DNA of 64,000 nucleotides from the NCBI RefSeq assembly GCF_039523415.1, contig NZ_BAAAFG010000002.1, forward strand, positions 62,001-126,000, in the 5' to 3' direction. The DNA comes from Gangjinia marincola (GTDB lineage Bacteria > Bacteroidota > Bacteroidia > Flavobacteriales > Flavobacteriaceae). Both the position numbers and the translations under genes were made by a program. The notes under the pieces were generated by a model. It was not told where the DNA came from, made no database searches, and saw only the letters and a program-made list of their open reading frames with translations. This document shows, piece after piece, positions 35,387 through 43,973 of this stretch (the stretch's first letter is position 1; each line of letters starts with the position of its first letter).

Positions 35387-36361
35387 TTATCTTTTAATGA
35401 GAAAATAGCTTATGTTTCTTAACATATATTTAGAAAGAATCCAAGATCTGTAGGGCTTGAGATGATTAAAATAAATTTTTGCAACATGCATATATTTCTT
35501 TCTATCATATTTCTCATCATTCCTTGGGTAACTTAATAAACTAACAAGAAAATCTTCAAGCTGTTTGTTATAGTAGATACTCATTTCATGATCTTTTTGA
35601 GCATGAAAATATGAATACAATCCATGAAATAGGATCATTCTATTGTAACGACGCTCAAACTCACTTCTTGAACTCCAGATACTCTCACTATGTATACGAT
35701 AAGATGCCGGTCTTATTGTACTCAAAAACTTACCCTTACCATGTTCTCCAAGTAAAGCAATTAAAAAAGTATCTCCATTATTTACTTCAAAAAACTCTTT
35801 TGGGAATGTCTTAATCACATTTCTATAAACAATAGACAAAGACAATAGAAAAGCTCCACATTTTAACTGATGCTCAGTATAATCAACATCATTTGACTCA
35901 TTAATCCGTAAAGAGTCAATCTGATTATTATTCTCATCTACAACATAGGCATCATGACCAGAGATCACAAAATGTGTATTTTTTTTAAGGAAATCCACCT
36001 GTTTTTGCAGTTTAAGTGGATCTGTCCAATAGTCATCCCCGTCTAATAAAGCAATGTAGTCACCCGTGCAGTTTTCTATAATATTTGCAAAATTGTAAAG
36101 TCTTCCTAATTGCTGTCTTTTTTGCCAATACCCATCGCCTTTTGACCTTTCTAAGATTTTGATTTTGATTCGATCTGTATCAGCATAGGATTTGATGATT
36201 TTCAGGGTATTATCAGTGGAAAAGTCGTCCCCTACAACAACTTCGATATGACCATCATATTGTTGCATCATTATCCCATCCATTGCACTGTCAATGAATT
36301 CTTCATGCATATACGTCATCAAGCGTATACTTACTGTCGGGGATGAACTAGAGGTAGCCAT
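35387..36361 (-). CDS. Glycosyltransferase family 2 (tandem paralog B)
   Basis: From the ATG at 36361 the protein has 324 residues; a TTG at 36394 would add 11 residues but lies further inside the upstream gene. GT2 signs are VSIRLMTYMHEEFIDSAMDGI, VVVGDDFSTDNTLKII and the DxD-type GDYIALLDGDDYWTDP. It is paralogous over its whole length to the adjacent downstream gene (34266). It overlaps the upstream sulfotransferase stop by 14 bases. Confidence 0.88.
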   Translation of the reverse strand: MATSSSSPTVSIRLMTYMHEEFIDSAMDGIMMQQYDGHIEVVVGDDFSTDNTLKIIKSYADTDRIKIKILERSKGDGYWQKRQQLGRLYNFANIIENCTGDYIALLDGDDYWTDPLKLQKQVDFLKKNTHFVISGHDAYVVDENNNQIDSLRINESNDVDYTEHQLKCGAFLLSLSIVYRNVIKTFPKEFFEVNNGDTFLIALLGEHGKGKFLSTIRPASYRIHSESIWSSRSEFERRYNRMILFHGLYSYFHAQKDHEMSIYYNKQLEDFLVSLLSYPRNDEKYDRKKYMHVAKIYFNHLKPYRSWILSKYMLRNISYFLIKR

Positions 36362-37205
36362 TCGCTTTAAGAAGGTTACCAGCGATATTCTCAAAACGCT
36401 CTATCTCTAGGGGTGTTAATATATGAGAATATTTACCTATGTTATCTGAGTCAGGAGCCTGTAACGTTTTCTTTTTCCAATCAAGCGTAGCAGTAGGCTC
36501 CTTAGTAGAATCGTCTTTGTAATAATCCAACATGTGTTGATCAAATGCTACTCCCAAAAAAGAACAAATGTCTGTGAGCGTACTCTTAGGGTTAGAAATT
36601 ACATCTTCATATCTGAAAATTCTAGCTTTATCAACTTTTTCAAAAAGATCAGCCATTTGAGTATTATTTTCTACCCATTCTTTCGCAATCGTTTCAATGT
36701 GATCAGAAAGTTTTGGTTTGTATGGGGAGGAAGTTTTTAATTCTCTGATCGCTTTGTAAGAACAAGCGACATCTCTCCCGTCGCGTATTAATCCTAAAAA
36801 ATATGCTGAAGGAAAAATTTCGCTAAGCTGAGCCAAATGGTTGATATAATAATTATTCTTGTCTCCCAGAAAAATTCCTCTTTGATTATTTTTAATGGCA
36901 TAAAATTCAATCACTGCGAGACATAAATCAGCGTATGTAGCTGGTTCATTAGTGATTACGAACTTTTTGAGATCATTAAAGTCAATTTTCCAGGTCTCTA
37001 TTTTTTTTGACGTGCTCAGATCTATAATAAAGCTCTTTACATTTTCCTGATTAAAATTCCAGTCTTTGTATTTGTCGTACCACCATAAGATGTAGCCACA
37101 TTCTGGAGGAACGCAAATATCCTTATGATTTGTCAACATCAATCTAAAGAGCGAAGTTCCAGATCTTGGATTACCAATAATAAATAATGGATGACACATC
37201 TCCAT
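36348..37205 (-). CDS. PAPS-dependent sulfotransferase
   Basis: A 285-residue sulfotransferase with the 5'-phosphosulfate loop in PLFIIGNPRSGTSLFRLML (PRSGTS motif) and the 3'-phosphate loop in FLGLIRDGRDVACSYKAI. FEKVDKARIFRYEDVISNP and FLGVAFDQHML match the later conserved blocks of the Sulfotransfer_1/3 families. It is unrelated in sequence to the 32608 enzyme apart from the PAPS motifs. It directly follows WbqC and, beyond it, cysN, so PAPS-making and PAPS-using genes share the transcript. Confidence 0.85.
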   Translation of the reverse strand: MEMCHPLFIIGNPRSGTSLFRLMLTNHKDICVPPECGYILWWYDKYKDWNFNQENVKSFIIDLSTSKKIETWKIDFNDLKKFVITNEPATYADLCLAVIEFYAIKNNQRGIFLGDKNNYYINHLAQLSEIFPSAYFLGLIRDGRDVACSYKAIRELKTSSPYKPKLSDHIETIAKEWVENNTQMADLFEKVDKARIFRYEDVISNPKSTLTDICSFLGVAFDQHMLDYYKDDSTKEPTATLDWKKKTLQAPDSDNIGKYSHILTPLEIERFENIAGNLLKANGYL

Positions 37206-37928
37206 CTAATTAACGTTGGAAATAAGAGTATAATTTTCTAGCATCGTCTTAATTTTTTCTACTGAGTTATACATCAATACATCTAATATAGAAAGACCTC
37301 CTACAAATTCATGCCGATCCTGATTATAAGATATGAATTTAGGATTTAAAAAGCTTAGTTGTACATTGTCCTTCTCAAAGTAAGGATAATCATACAACGA
37401 TTTTCCCCCTATCATATTAACATAGCATTTAGCACCCTCTTCCTTACATATCTCTAAAATGCGCGTTTGTCCCTTGAGATCGTTGTTTCTACCATGTTTA
37501 GATGAACTAAATGAAAAATTATGTGGTATGTCAAGAAATTCGCACGTTTGTATAACAGATGTAGCCGCTAATGATCCAATTGTATTACCTTTATCTTTAA
37601 AAACCGCACGAACTAAATTAATTACCTCATCATAGTATGGAGCATTGTTATAGCGCTGTTGAAGTGTTTTAAAAAATTTAATCTTCCAGTGGTCAAACTC
37701 AGTTTGACTAACCTCAATTTCTGTTAAGTTTTTGTTTTGACTTGGTTTAGATAATGGAACAGAGAAAAAATAATCCTGATTATTATTTACTATAAACCTG
37801 TTTTTGTTTATCCAGCCTTTTTTGATAAAAGCTGCATCATCTAAAAAAATAAATTTATCTGTGGATTTAATTAGCTGAAAGTACCCTATATAAGGGAAAA
37901 AATAGGGCTGCATAATTGCCAGCTTCAT
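37206..37928 (-). CDS. WbqC-like family protein
   Basis: A 240-residue member of the WbqC family, recognised by MKLAIMQPYFFPYIGYFQLIKSTDKFIFLDDAAFIKKGWINKNRF at the N-terminus (in two pieces: MQPYFFPYIGYFQLI and WINKNR). WbqC proteins are common in O-antigen and capsule clusters, and their reaction is not settled; an amino-acid or acyl modification of sugars has been suggested for relatives. Here it lies between cysN (19 bases) and a sulfotransferase (start abutting), which keeps open a link to the sulfation module. Confidence 0.82.
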   Translation of the reverse strand: MKLAIMQPYFFPYIGYFQLIKSTDKFIFLDDAAFIKKGWINKNRFIVNNNQDYFFSVPLSKPSQNKNLTEIEVSQTEFDHWKIKFFKTLQQRYNNAPYYDEVINLVRAVFKDKGNTIGSLAATSVIQTCEFLDIPHNFSFSSSKHGRNNDLKGQTRILEICKEEGAKCYVNMIGGKSLYDYPYFEKDNVQLSFLNPKFISYNQDRHEFVGGLSILDVLMYNSVEKIKTMLENYTLISNVN

Positions 37929-37947
37929 GATCTTTTAATGCTTATAA

Positions 37948-39204
37948 TTACACAATCATTCCTGCTGCGACTGTTTCATTGGTCATCTCATCGACCAAAA
38001 CAAGACTACCTGTAATCCTATTTTGACGATATTCATCATACATCAAAGGCTTTGTTGTCCTTAGTTTTACCCTGGTAATATCGTTCATACTCAACTCCTT
38101 ATCCTCGGTATTTCTATCATATGTGTTAATATCTATTTTATAGACCACTTCTTTGATCATCGCTTTTTGCTCATTGCTCGTGTTACGAATAAAGTATTTC
38201 GCTCTGGGTTTTGCAGGCTTATCTCCCAGCCAACACAACATGGCGTCAATATCCTGACCCACCTCTGGTTGATTATTAGATTTAACAATCATGTCCCCTC
38301 TGCTTACATCAATATCATCTTCTAATGTCATAGAAATGGACATAGGCCCATAGGCTTCTTCAAGAGATTCCCCATATACATCTAAAGATTTAATCGTTGA
38401 AGTAAATCCTGATGGTAGTACCGTAACTGCATCTCCTACTCTAAATATCCCACTTGCCACACGACCTGCGTATCCTCTGTAGTCACGATGTTCTTCGCTT
38501 TGAGGACGCAATACAGTTTGTACTGGGAAACGTGCATCGATCTTGTTTATATCACTACTAATATGCATCGTTTCTAAGGTATGCAACAATGGTGCACCTT
38601 GATACCAATCCATATTTTTTGAACGGTGAACCACATTGTCTCCATCTAATGCACTAATAGGAATAAAGCGAATGTCTTTAATAATCAACTTAGAAGAAAA
38701 TTCTTCAAACTGACTAATAATGTTATTATAAACCTCTTCTTGGTAGTCTACTAAATCCATTTTATTAATGCACACAATGATATGCGGTATAGCTAACAAC
38801 GAAGCGATAAATGAGTGACGTTTGGTTTGCTCTATAACTCCATGACGGGCATCAATTAGAATTACAGCTGCATTGGCCGTGGAGGCTCCTGTGACCATAT
38901 TACGGGTATATTGAATATGCCCGGGAGTATCTGCGATAATAAATTTACGCTTAGGTGTCGTAAAATATCTATACGCAACATCAATGGTTATTCCCTGTTC
39001 TCGTTCATCCCTTAATCCATCAGTAAAAAGTGCCAAATCGACTCCTTCGTGCCCTTTTCGTTTACTCGTGGCTTCAATAGCATCCAGCTGATCCTCAAAA
39101 ATTGATTTTGAATCATATAAAAGCCTTCCTATAAGTGTACTTTTACCATCATCTACACTACCTGCAGTAGTAAATCGCAATAATTGATTGTTATTTAGTT
39201 CCAT
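37948..39204 (-). CDS. cysN: Sulfate adenylyltransferase subunit 1 (GTPase)
   Basis: A 418-residue translation-factor-like GTPase that, with CysD, makes adenosine 5'-phosphosulfate from ATP and sulfate at the cost of GTP. G1 is GSVDDGKSTLIGRLL (about 15-29), the switch has TIDVAYRYF, G3 DTPGHIQYTRNM, and G4 NKMD. Beta-barrel domains follow. It ends after the CysN module and is not fused to CysC, which is a separate gene here. Starts 90 bases after cysD. Confidence 0.95.
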   Translation of the reverse strand: MELNNNQLLRFTTAGSVDDGKSTLIGRLLYDSKSIFEDQLDAIEATSKRKGHEGVDLALFTDGLRDEREQGITIDVAYRYFTTPKRKFIIADTPGHIQYTRNMVTGASTANAAVILIDARHGVIEQTKRHSFIASLLAIPHIIVCINKMDLVDYQEEVYNNIISQFEEFSSKLIIKDIRFIPISALDGDNVVHRSKNMDWYQGAPLLHTLETMHISSDINKIDARFPVQTVLRPQSEEHRDYRGYAGRVASGIFRVGDAVTVLPSGFTSTIKSLDVYGESLEEAYGPMSISMTLEDDIDVSRGDMIVKSNNQPEVGQDIDAMLCWLGDKPAKPRAKYFIRNTSNEQKAMIKEVVYKIDINTYDRNTEDKELSMNDITRVKLRTTKPLMYDEYRQNRITGSLVLVDEMTNETVAAGMIV

Positions 39205-39294
39205 GTATTATTTGTTCTGGATTGATATTGAGATAATAATGTATCATCCCGATCCTCTCTCAAAAAGAGAATTAATTAATGTTGATTTTGTGAT

Positions 39295-40200
39295 TTAGAA
39301 GTACCCCTGCTTTTTGCGATCTTCCATAGCACTTTCTGAGCGCTTGTCATCTGTACGATTACCACGTTCTGTTTTACGCATTGTTGAAACTTCGTTAGCG
39401 ATTTTTTCTAACGTATCCGCATCTGACTCCATTCCTCCGGTTATTGTAATATCACCTAGGGTTCTAAATCTGATCTTTTTAGTAACGATCTCTTCGCCAT
39501 CTTCTAATTTTAAATATTCACTGTTTGGAATCCATGAATCACTTCTCCACACGCATTCGCGTTCATGAGCAAAATATAATGAGGGAATCTGGATCTCTTC
39601 ACGTTTGATATAGTTCCACACATCCATTTCTGTCCAATTACTAATCGGAAATGCTCTAAAATGCTCTCCTTCAAAATGTTTACCATTAAAGATATTCCAT
39701 AATTCTGGTCGTTGATTTTTAGGATCCCACTGTCCAAAATCATCTCTATGTGAAAAGAAACGCTCCTTAGCTCTTGCCTTTTCTTCGTCCCTACGACCTC
39801 CACCGATCGCACAATCTACTTTATGATCTTCAATAGCATCCAAAAGTGTCGTAATCTGTAGTGCGTTACGCGTAGCATTTTTGCCCTTTTCTTCGGCCAC
39901 GCGACCTTCGTCAATGGATTTTTGTACTGATCCCACCAACAATTGAACACCTAACTCATCCACTAGTTTATCCCTAAAGTTGATCGTTTCGGGAAAATTA
40001 TGCCCGGTGTCCACATGGAGTAATGGAAACGGAATCTTAGCCGGATAAAATGCCTTTTTTGCCAAATGTGTTACTAAAATAGAGTCTTTACCGCCTGAAA
40101 ATAGGATTACCGGATTCTCAAACTGCGCCCATACTTCACGTAAGACGTAAATAGCCTCAGATTCTAATTCGTCTAGATAGTTTAAATAATATTTACTCAT
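39295..40200 (-). CDS. cysD: Sulfate adenylyltransferase subunit 2
   Basis: A 301-residue ATP pyrophosphatase-type enzyme, the catalytic half of sulfate adenylyltransferase. The PP-loop is VILFSGGKDSILVTHLAKKAF (SGGKDS), followed by HVDTGHNFPETI, GGGRRDEEKARAKERFFS, and the C-terminal RGNRTDDKRSESAMEDRKKQGYF typical of CysD. Full length. Overlaps cysC by 8 bases and precedes cysN, making the order cysC-cysD-cysN. Confidence 0.96.
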   Translation of the reverse strand: MSKYYLNYLDELESEAIYVLREVWAQFENPVILFSGGKDSILVTHLAKKAFYPAKIPFPLLHVDTGHNFPETINFRDKLVDELGVQLLVGSVQKSIDEGRVAEEKGKNATRNALQITTLLDAIEDHKVDCAIGGGRRDEEKARAKERFFSHRDDFGQWDPKNQRPELWNIFNGKHFEGEHFRAFPISNWTEMDVWNYIKREEIQIPSLYFAHERECVWRSDSWIPNSEYLKLEDGEEIVTKKIRFRTLGDITITGGMESDADTLEKIANEVSTMRKTERGNRTDDKRSESAMEDRKKQGYF

Positions 40201-40798
40201 GATTCGTCTTCTTCAATTTCTGTAAAATAAATACCATGACCTTTTCAGCAGACTCCTCAGGTGACTCTGTTTCGGTTTTTATGGTTAGATCAGGATTATC
40301 TGGTGCTTCGTATGGTGCAGAAATACCTGTCATATTTTCAATCTCGCCCTTACGTGCTTTTTCGTACAAACCTTTAGTGTCTCGGCGTTCGCATTCTTCC
40401 ACCGGTGTATCAATATAAATTTCTAGAAACCGTTCGTCTCCCACAATAGTCCTAATATCGTCTCGGTCTTTTTTATAAGGAGATACAAATGCAGCTAACG
40501 TTATTAGTCCTGCATCCACCATGAGGTTTCCCACCTCTGCAATACGACGAATATTTTCGGTTCGATCTGCGGGAGAAAAACTAAGATCTTTATTTAATCC
40601 GTGCCGAATATTATCTCCATCTAAAATGAAAGTGTGTATTTTTTCTGAAACCAGGCGTTGTTCCACAATATTTGCAATCGTAGATTTACCTGATCCCGAA
40701 AGTCCTGTAAACCAGATTAACATTCCAGGATGCCCATTGAGATCTTCGCGATCTTGTTGCGAAACTTTAAATTGATGCTGAACAATATTTCTTTGCAT
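40193..40798 (-). CDS. cysC: Adenylyl-sulfate kinase
   Basis: A 201-residue kinase that phosphorylates APS to PAPS, the sulfate donor. Walker A is WFTGLSGSGKSTIAN (GLSGSGKST), then DGDNIRHGLNKDLSFSPADRTENIRR, FVSPYKKDRD and the YIDTPVEECERRDTKGLYEKAR block. All conserved residues of the kinase are visible. PAPS can feed cysteine synthesis or sulfotransferases; no PAPS reductase gene is in this window and four sulfotransferase genes are. Stop overlaps cysD; start abuts DUF2061. Confidence 0.96.
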   Translation of the reverse strand: MQRNIVQHQFKVSQQDREDLNGHPGMLIWFTGLSGSGKSTIANIVEQRLVSEKIHTFILDGDNIRHGLNKDLSFSPADRTENIRRIAEVGNLMVDAGLITLAAFVSPYKKDRDDIRTIVGDERFLEIYIDTPVEECERRDTKGLYEKARKGEIENMTGISAPYEAPDNPDLTIKTETESPEESAEKVMVFILQKLKKTNHE

Positions 40799-41256
40799 TA
40801 CCTGCCGAAAAATTTATACACCGAATTTCTTATTTTCCCTAACGGAAGCGTAAGCCAAATTCGCTCATGTACGTAATAAAGTGCAAACTTAGTAAATAAC
40901 TCAGTCACCGCAATGATCATTGCTATCTCATCAAAGGATTCTAATACTGCTCCTGAGATAATAAACGTCATTGTGGTAGCTACTGCACGCCATGAAAGTG
41001 TTTTGTACAAAATTGCATGCTTTGAAACTATACGGGCATTTGACCTTCCCTGCCAAAGTCGTTCATGTACGTAATACACAGCCAGTTTGATCAAAAACTC
41101 TGCTGCTCCAATAGCTATGGCACTTTGGATGCTGCATTGACCAAATAAACAGGTAATCAAAAGAACTACTAAAATAGTATCTGTTGTAGCAATTATACGC
41201 CAGGAGATTCCTTTAAGTAAACTGCGTAGGTGTGATTCTTTTTTGTAGGTTGCCAA
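40798..41256 (-). CDS. Tandem DUF2061 membrane protein of the sulfate gene cluster
   Basis: A 152-residue protein with two DUF2061 repeats of about 55 residues each: the first has LLKGISWRIIATTDTILVVLLITCLFG and YYVHERLW, the second LYKTLSWRAVATTMTFIISGAV and YYVHERIW. Each repeat has two hydrophobic segments, so four membrane helices are expected. DUF2061 proteins often accompany cysC/D/N genes; their role is unknown. Start codon is TTG (41256). The stop overlaps cysC by one base. A link to sulfate or sulfated-nucleotide handling at the membrane is inference from context only. Confidence 0.85.
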   Translation of the reverse strand: MATYKKESHLRSLLKGISWRIIATTDTILVVLLITCLFGQCSIQSAIAIGAAEFLIKLAVYYVHERLWQGRSNARIVSKHAILYKTLSWRAVATTMTFIISGAVLESFDEIAMIIAVTELFTKFALYYVHERIWLTLPLGKIRNSVYKFFGR

Positions 41257-41471
41257 TGAATTCTAGATTAAAGTTTGAGGATTGTCATCTTATTAATTTA
41301 AGATTCTCACTTAAAAAATTGTTTGTTTATAAGATGAGATTCGTAATTCTTCCTTTCATCTCCATGTGTAATTGCTTTTATTGGTGGTTTACCTTATTGG
41401 TTTTAGGAATTACCACATTGAGAAGTGTAACTCATTTTTGTATGATTAAATCACTTCTGTTTTCTCTTTTC

Positions 41472-42278
41472 TTATACCTGCACGTTACCCACGATAAACC
41501 ATGGGTTCAATAAATTCTCTTTATTGTATAACATAGGCTGCTGAGTTTCTTGAGAAATTACATCTATACCCAAAGCATTACAAATAGCTTGCCCCGCGGC
41601 AGTATCCCACTCCATGGTTGGTGCAAATCGAGGATATATGTTGGCATCGCCCTGAGCTACTAGACAAAACTTTAAAGAACTTCCTTTAGACACCACTTCA
41701 ACTTCTTTTCCTCTCTCTTTAAGTTTTTCCATGTAATCTAAGGTTGCCTGGCTCATATGAGAGCGGCTTCCTACTACCTTAACAGAGGTCACATCCTCAA
41801 TTCTTTCAGGCCTAATTGATCTTCTATACTCATTGATATCTTTCAAAGAGGTAGAATGTTTTAATAGTTTTACCCGATAGGCTTCTTCCTGATCAACATC
41901 TGCATAATACAGTTCTTTTGTAGCAGGAACATAAATCACCCCCAGTTTTGGCAGGCCATCTTTGACTAGTGCTATGTTAACTGTAAATTCACCGTTACGC
42001 TTAATAAATTCTTTGGTTCCATCCAGAGGATCAACAATCCAGCAGGTATCCCATTGTTTTCTTGTAGCGTAATCAATTTGTTTGTTTTCTTCACTTATGA
42101 TGGGATAATCAGTTTTTTCTAAGAAAGACATGATTGCTGCATTAGCTTTTTGATCAGCTTCAGTGAGGGGCGAATTGTCCTTTTTAGTTTCTACTTCAAA
42201 GTCTCGTTCATAGATGTTCATGATGATCTCACCAGCTTTGAGTGAAGCTTGAATAGCTATTTTTATATTATTATTCAT
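41472..42278 (-). CDS. cysQ: 3'(2'),5'-bisphosphate nucleotidase
   Basis: A 268-residue inositol-monophosphatase-fold enzyme that converts 3'-phosphoadenosine 5'-phosphate (PAP) to AMP. The metal-binding motifs are ISEENKQIDY, WIVDPLDGTKEFIKRNGEFTVNIAL (DPLDGT) and APTMEWDTAAGQAI. PAP is the by-product of sulfotransferases and inhibits them, so a PAP phosphatase in the same cluster fits the sulfation module. Its start overlaps the upstream aminotransferase stop by 8 bases; a 215-base gap follows before the DUF2061 gene. Confidence 0.94.
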   Translation of the reverse strand: MNNNIKIAIQASLKAGEIIMNIYERDFEVETKKDNSPLTEADQKANAAIMSFLEKTDYPIISEENKQIDYATRKQWDTCWIVDPLDGTKEFIKRNGEFTVNIALVKDGLPKLGVIYVPATKELYYADVDQEEAYRVKLLKHSTSLKDINEYRRSIRPERIEDVTSVKVVGSRSHMSQATLDYMEKLKERGKEVEVVSKGSSLKFCLVAQGDANIYPRFAPTMEWDTAAGQAICNALGIDVISQETQQPMLYNKENLLNPWFIVGNVQV

Positions 42279-43347
42279 GAATATGTTTAAGTAGGGTTGA
42301 AATAGTATGCACTACCTCTGGTTCCAGATCGTAATAAAGTGGAAGACATAAAATTCGTTTTGAAATATTTTCAGAAACAGGCATAGATTGATATTTAACG
42401 TATTTTAATGTATTGAGGGATGGATAAAAATACCGCCGTGGATTTATATTATTTTTTTGTAATTCATTAAGGCAATGCAACATAGTTTCTTCATTTTTTA
42501 AAATTACAGGATAGTAAGCTGCATTCCAGGTAGTGCCTTCCCTGATTTTTAATGTTCGTATTGATGAGTTTTCAAATTCTTTAGTGTACAATTTTGTAGA
42601 ACGTGTCCTGTTTTCGATAATTTCATCCATATAAGGAAAAACAGCTAGCCCCATAGCACTTTGTAGTTCACTTATCTTCGCATTTATACCTAATCCATAA
42701 AAAGTGTATGGATCTATATGACCAAAATTATGATGATAATAAAGATGCCCTTCAAGTTCTTTATCGTTACAAAACAATCCACCCCCTTCACCAGTATGAA
42801 AGAGTTTAGTAGCATGAAAGCTACAGGTGCTCACATCACCATAATTAAAGATAGAGTTTCCTTTATATCTTACCCCAAAGCAATGCGCTGCATCGTAAAT
42901 AACTTTGAGGTTATGCTTTTTTGCAATTTCTTCAATGGCCTCAACATGACATGGGTTTCCAAAAACGTGAGTAGCCATAATCGCCGAAGTATTAGAAGTG
43001 ATTTTTGCCTCAATTTTTGTCTCATCAATCGTAAGATAATCCGGATCAATGTCAACAAAAACCGGTGTACAGTGTTCCCAAACGATAGAAGAAGTTGTAG
43101 CTACATAACTAAATGGAGTGGTAATTATCTCACCGGTTAATCCTAATCCTCTAATGGCAATTTGAATAGGAAGTGTCCCGTTGGTGAGTAACAAAATATG
43201 ATTAACACTTAGGTATTCTTTTAGTTTCCCTTCTAGTTCTTTTGTAAGCTCTCCCCTGTTGGTAAGCCATGCATTATCCCATGCTCGTTTCAAGATAGCC
43301 TGGTATTCTTGTTGCGGGGGTAAAAAAGATTGGGTTACATTGATCAT
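42271..43347 (-). CDS. DegT/DnrJ/EryC1/StrS-family sugar aminotransferase
   Basis: A 358-residue PLP-dependent aminotransferase for nucleotide-linked keto-sugars. It has TNGTLPIQIAI, SFHATKLFHTGEGGGLF (PLP lysine in SFHATK) and VIYDAAHCFGV, where the Asp binds the pyridine nitrogen. The SFHATK-F-T-EGG form resembles VioA-like dTDP-4-keto-6-deoxyglucose aminotransferases; this is a weak assignment, so no symbol is given. Product would be an amino-deoxy sugar nucleotide for the polysaccharide. Overlaps cysQ and abuts the sulfotransferase gene at 43347. Confidence 0.87.
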   Translation of the reverse strand: MINVTQSFLPPQQEYQAILKRAWDNAWLTNRGELTKELEGKLKEYLSVNHILLLTNGTLPIQIAIRGLGLTGEIITTPFSYVATTSSIVWEHCTPVFVDIDPDYLTIDETKIEAKITSNTSAIMATHVFGNPCHVEAIEEIAKKHNLKVIYDAAHCFGVRYKGNSIFNYGDVSTCSFHATKLFHTGEGGGLFCNDKELEGHLYYHHNFGHIDPYTFYGLGINAKISELQSAMGLAVFPYMDEIIENRTRSTKLYTKEFENSSIRTLKIREGTTWNAAYYPVILKNEETMLHCLNELQKNNINPRRYFYPSLNTLKYVKYQSMPVSENISKRILCLPLYYDLEPEVVHTISTLLKHIHE

Positions 43348-43973
43348 TAGCGAGCATTTTTATGAGGAAATTTATCTCGTAACTTAGGTTTATCTAAAAA
43401 ACTACAGAGCTTACTGTAAGCATCGTCCTTTGATACATCCAAGACTAATAAATTATTCTTATCCCTAAAAAAATGCTGAACGTCTTCGTTATGCCTTCTA
43501 TAATTAGCAATCAGCATATCCTTCTTATAAATGTCATCCTCTGGAGTTTTCCAGATCGCACGATTTGCCTCCCACAACCAACCCTTGTAAATATAGGTCA
43601 CTTCTTTCATATCCTCCTTGGTCAGCGGACCTTGAGCATTTTTAAATTGTTTAGAATGAAAAGACACCACAGATTCATACCATTTTTCTTCATCCCTAAC
43701 GGTCAAAATAAATTTTGCATTAGGATAGTAATGGTACAAAATCAGCCAAGTATATGGCCATGAAAAAGGAGCATCTTGAAAAGCATCAGCAGTTTTACAT
43801 AGCTTCAAAACGGGTTTGAAATTTCCGTTAGCATACTCATTTACTAATCGCTCTCCCAGCTTTTGATCACCCATTCTATATTTGAAATCCTTAAGTGCTG
43901 CTTCAAGGCTGGTCGTTCCTGTCTTATTCCTACCAATGCAAAATACTTTCTCTTTTTGTGCGAACCATTTCAT
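43347..43973 (-). CDS. Sulfotransferase family protein
   Basis: A 208-residue protein starting at the ATG at 43973, where TAATG couples it to the end of the upstream ABC gene; the longer frame to 44042 would overlap that gene by 70 bases. VFCIGRNKTGTTSLEAALKDF is the phosphosulfate loop (KTGTTS), and KFILTVRDEEKWYESVVSF the 3'-phosphate block, as in the Sulfotransfer_4-like group. Overall short for the class. It is the third sulfotransferase of the cluster and again differs from the others outside the PAPS motifs. Substrate unknown. Confidence 0.8.
   Translation of the reverse strand: MKWFAQKEKVFCIGRNKTGTTSLEAALKDFKYRMGDQKLGERLVNEYANGNFKPVLKLCKTADAFQDAPFSWPYTWLILYHYYPNAKFILTVRDEEKWYESVVSFHSKQFKNAQGPLTKEDMKEVTYIYKGWLWEANRAIWKTPEDDIYKKDMLIANYRRHNEDVQHFFRDKNNLLVLDVSKDDAYSKLCSFLDKPKLRDKFPHKNAR

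Noticed and set aside
39295..40798. cysC/cysD read as ordinary cysteine synthesis genes
   Set aside because: Not excluded, but the absence of cysH/cysI nearby and the four sulfotransferases in the same gene run favour glycan sulfation; kept as the alternative in the findings.
41232..41513. 93-codon + strand open frame between DUF2061 and cysQ
   Set aside because: It overlaps both real genes on the other strand, has no recognisable domain and its residues are the low-complexity, Phe/Leu-rich kind seen in antisense frames. The 215-base gap 41257-41471 itself shows only an 8-bp inverted repeat (41286-41293 with 41329-41336) with a long loop.
42718..43140. 140-codon + strand open frame opposite the DegT aminotransferase
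   Set aside because: Antisense shadow of a well-supported gene, with Met/Ile/Lys-biased sequence.
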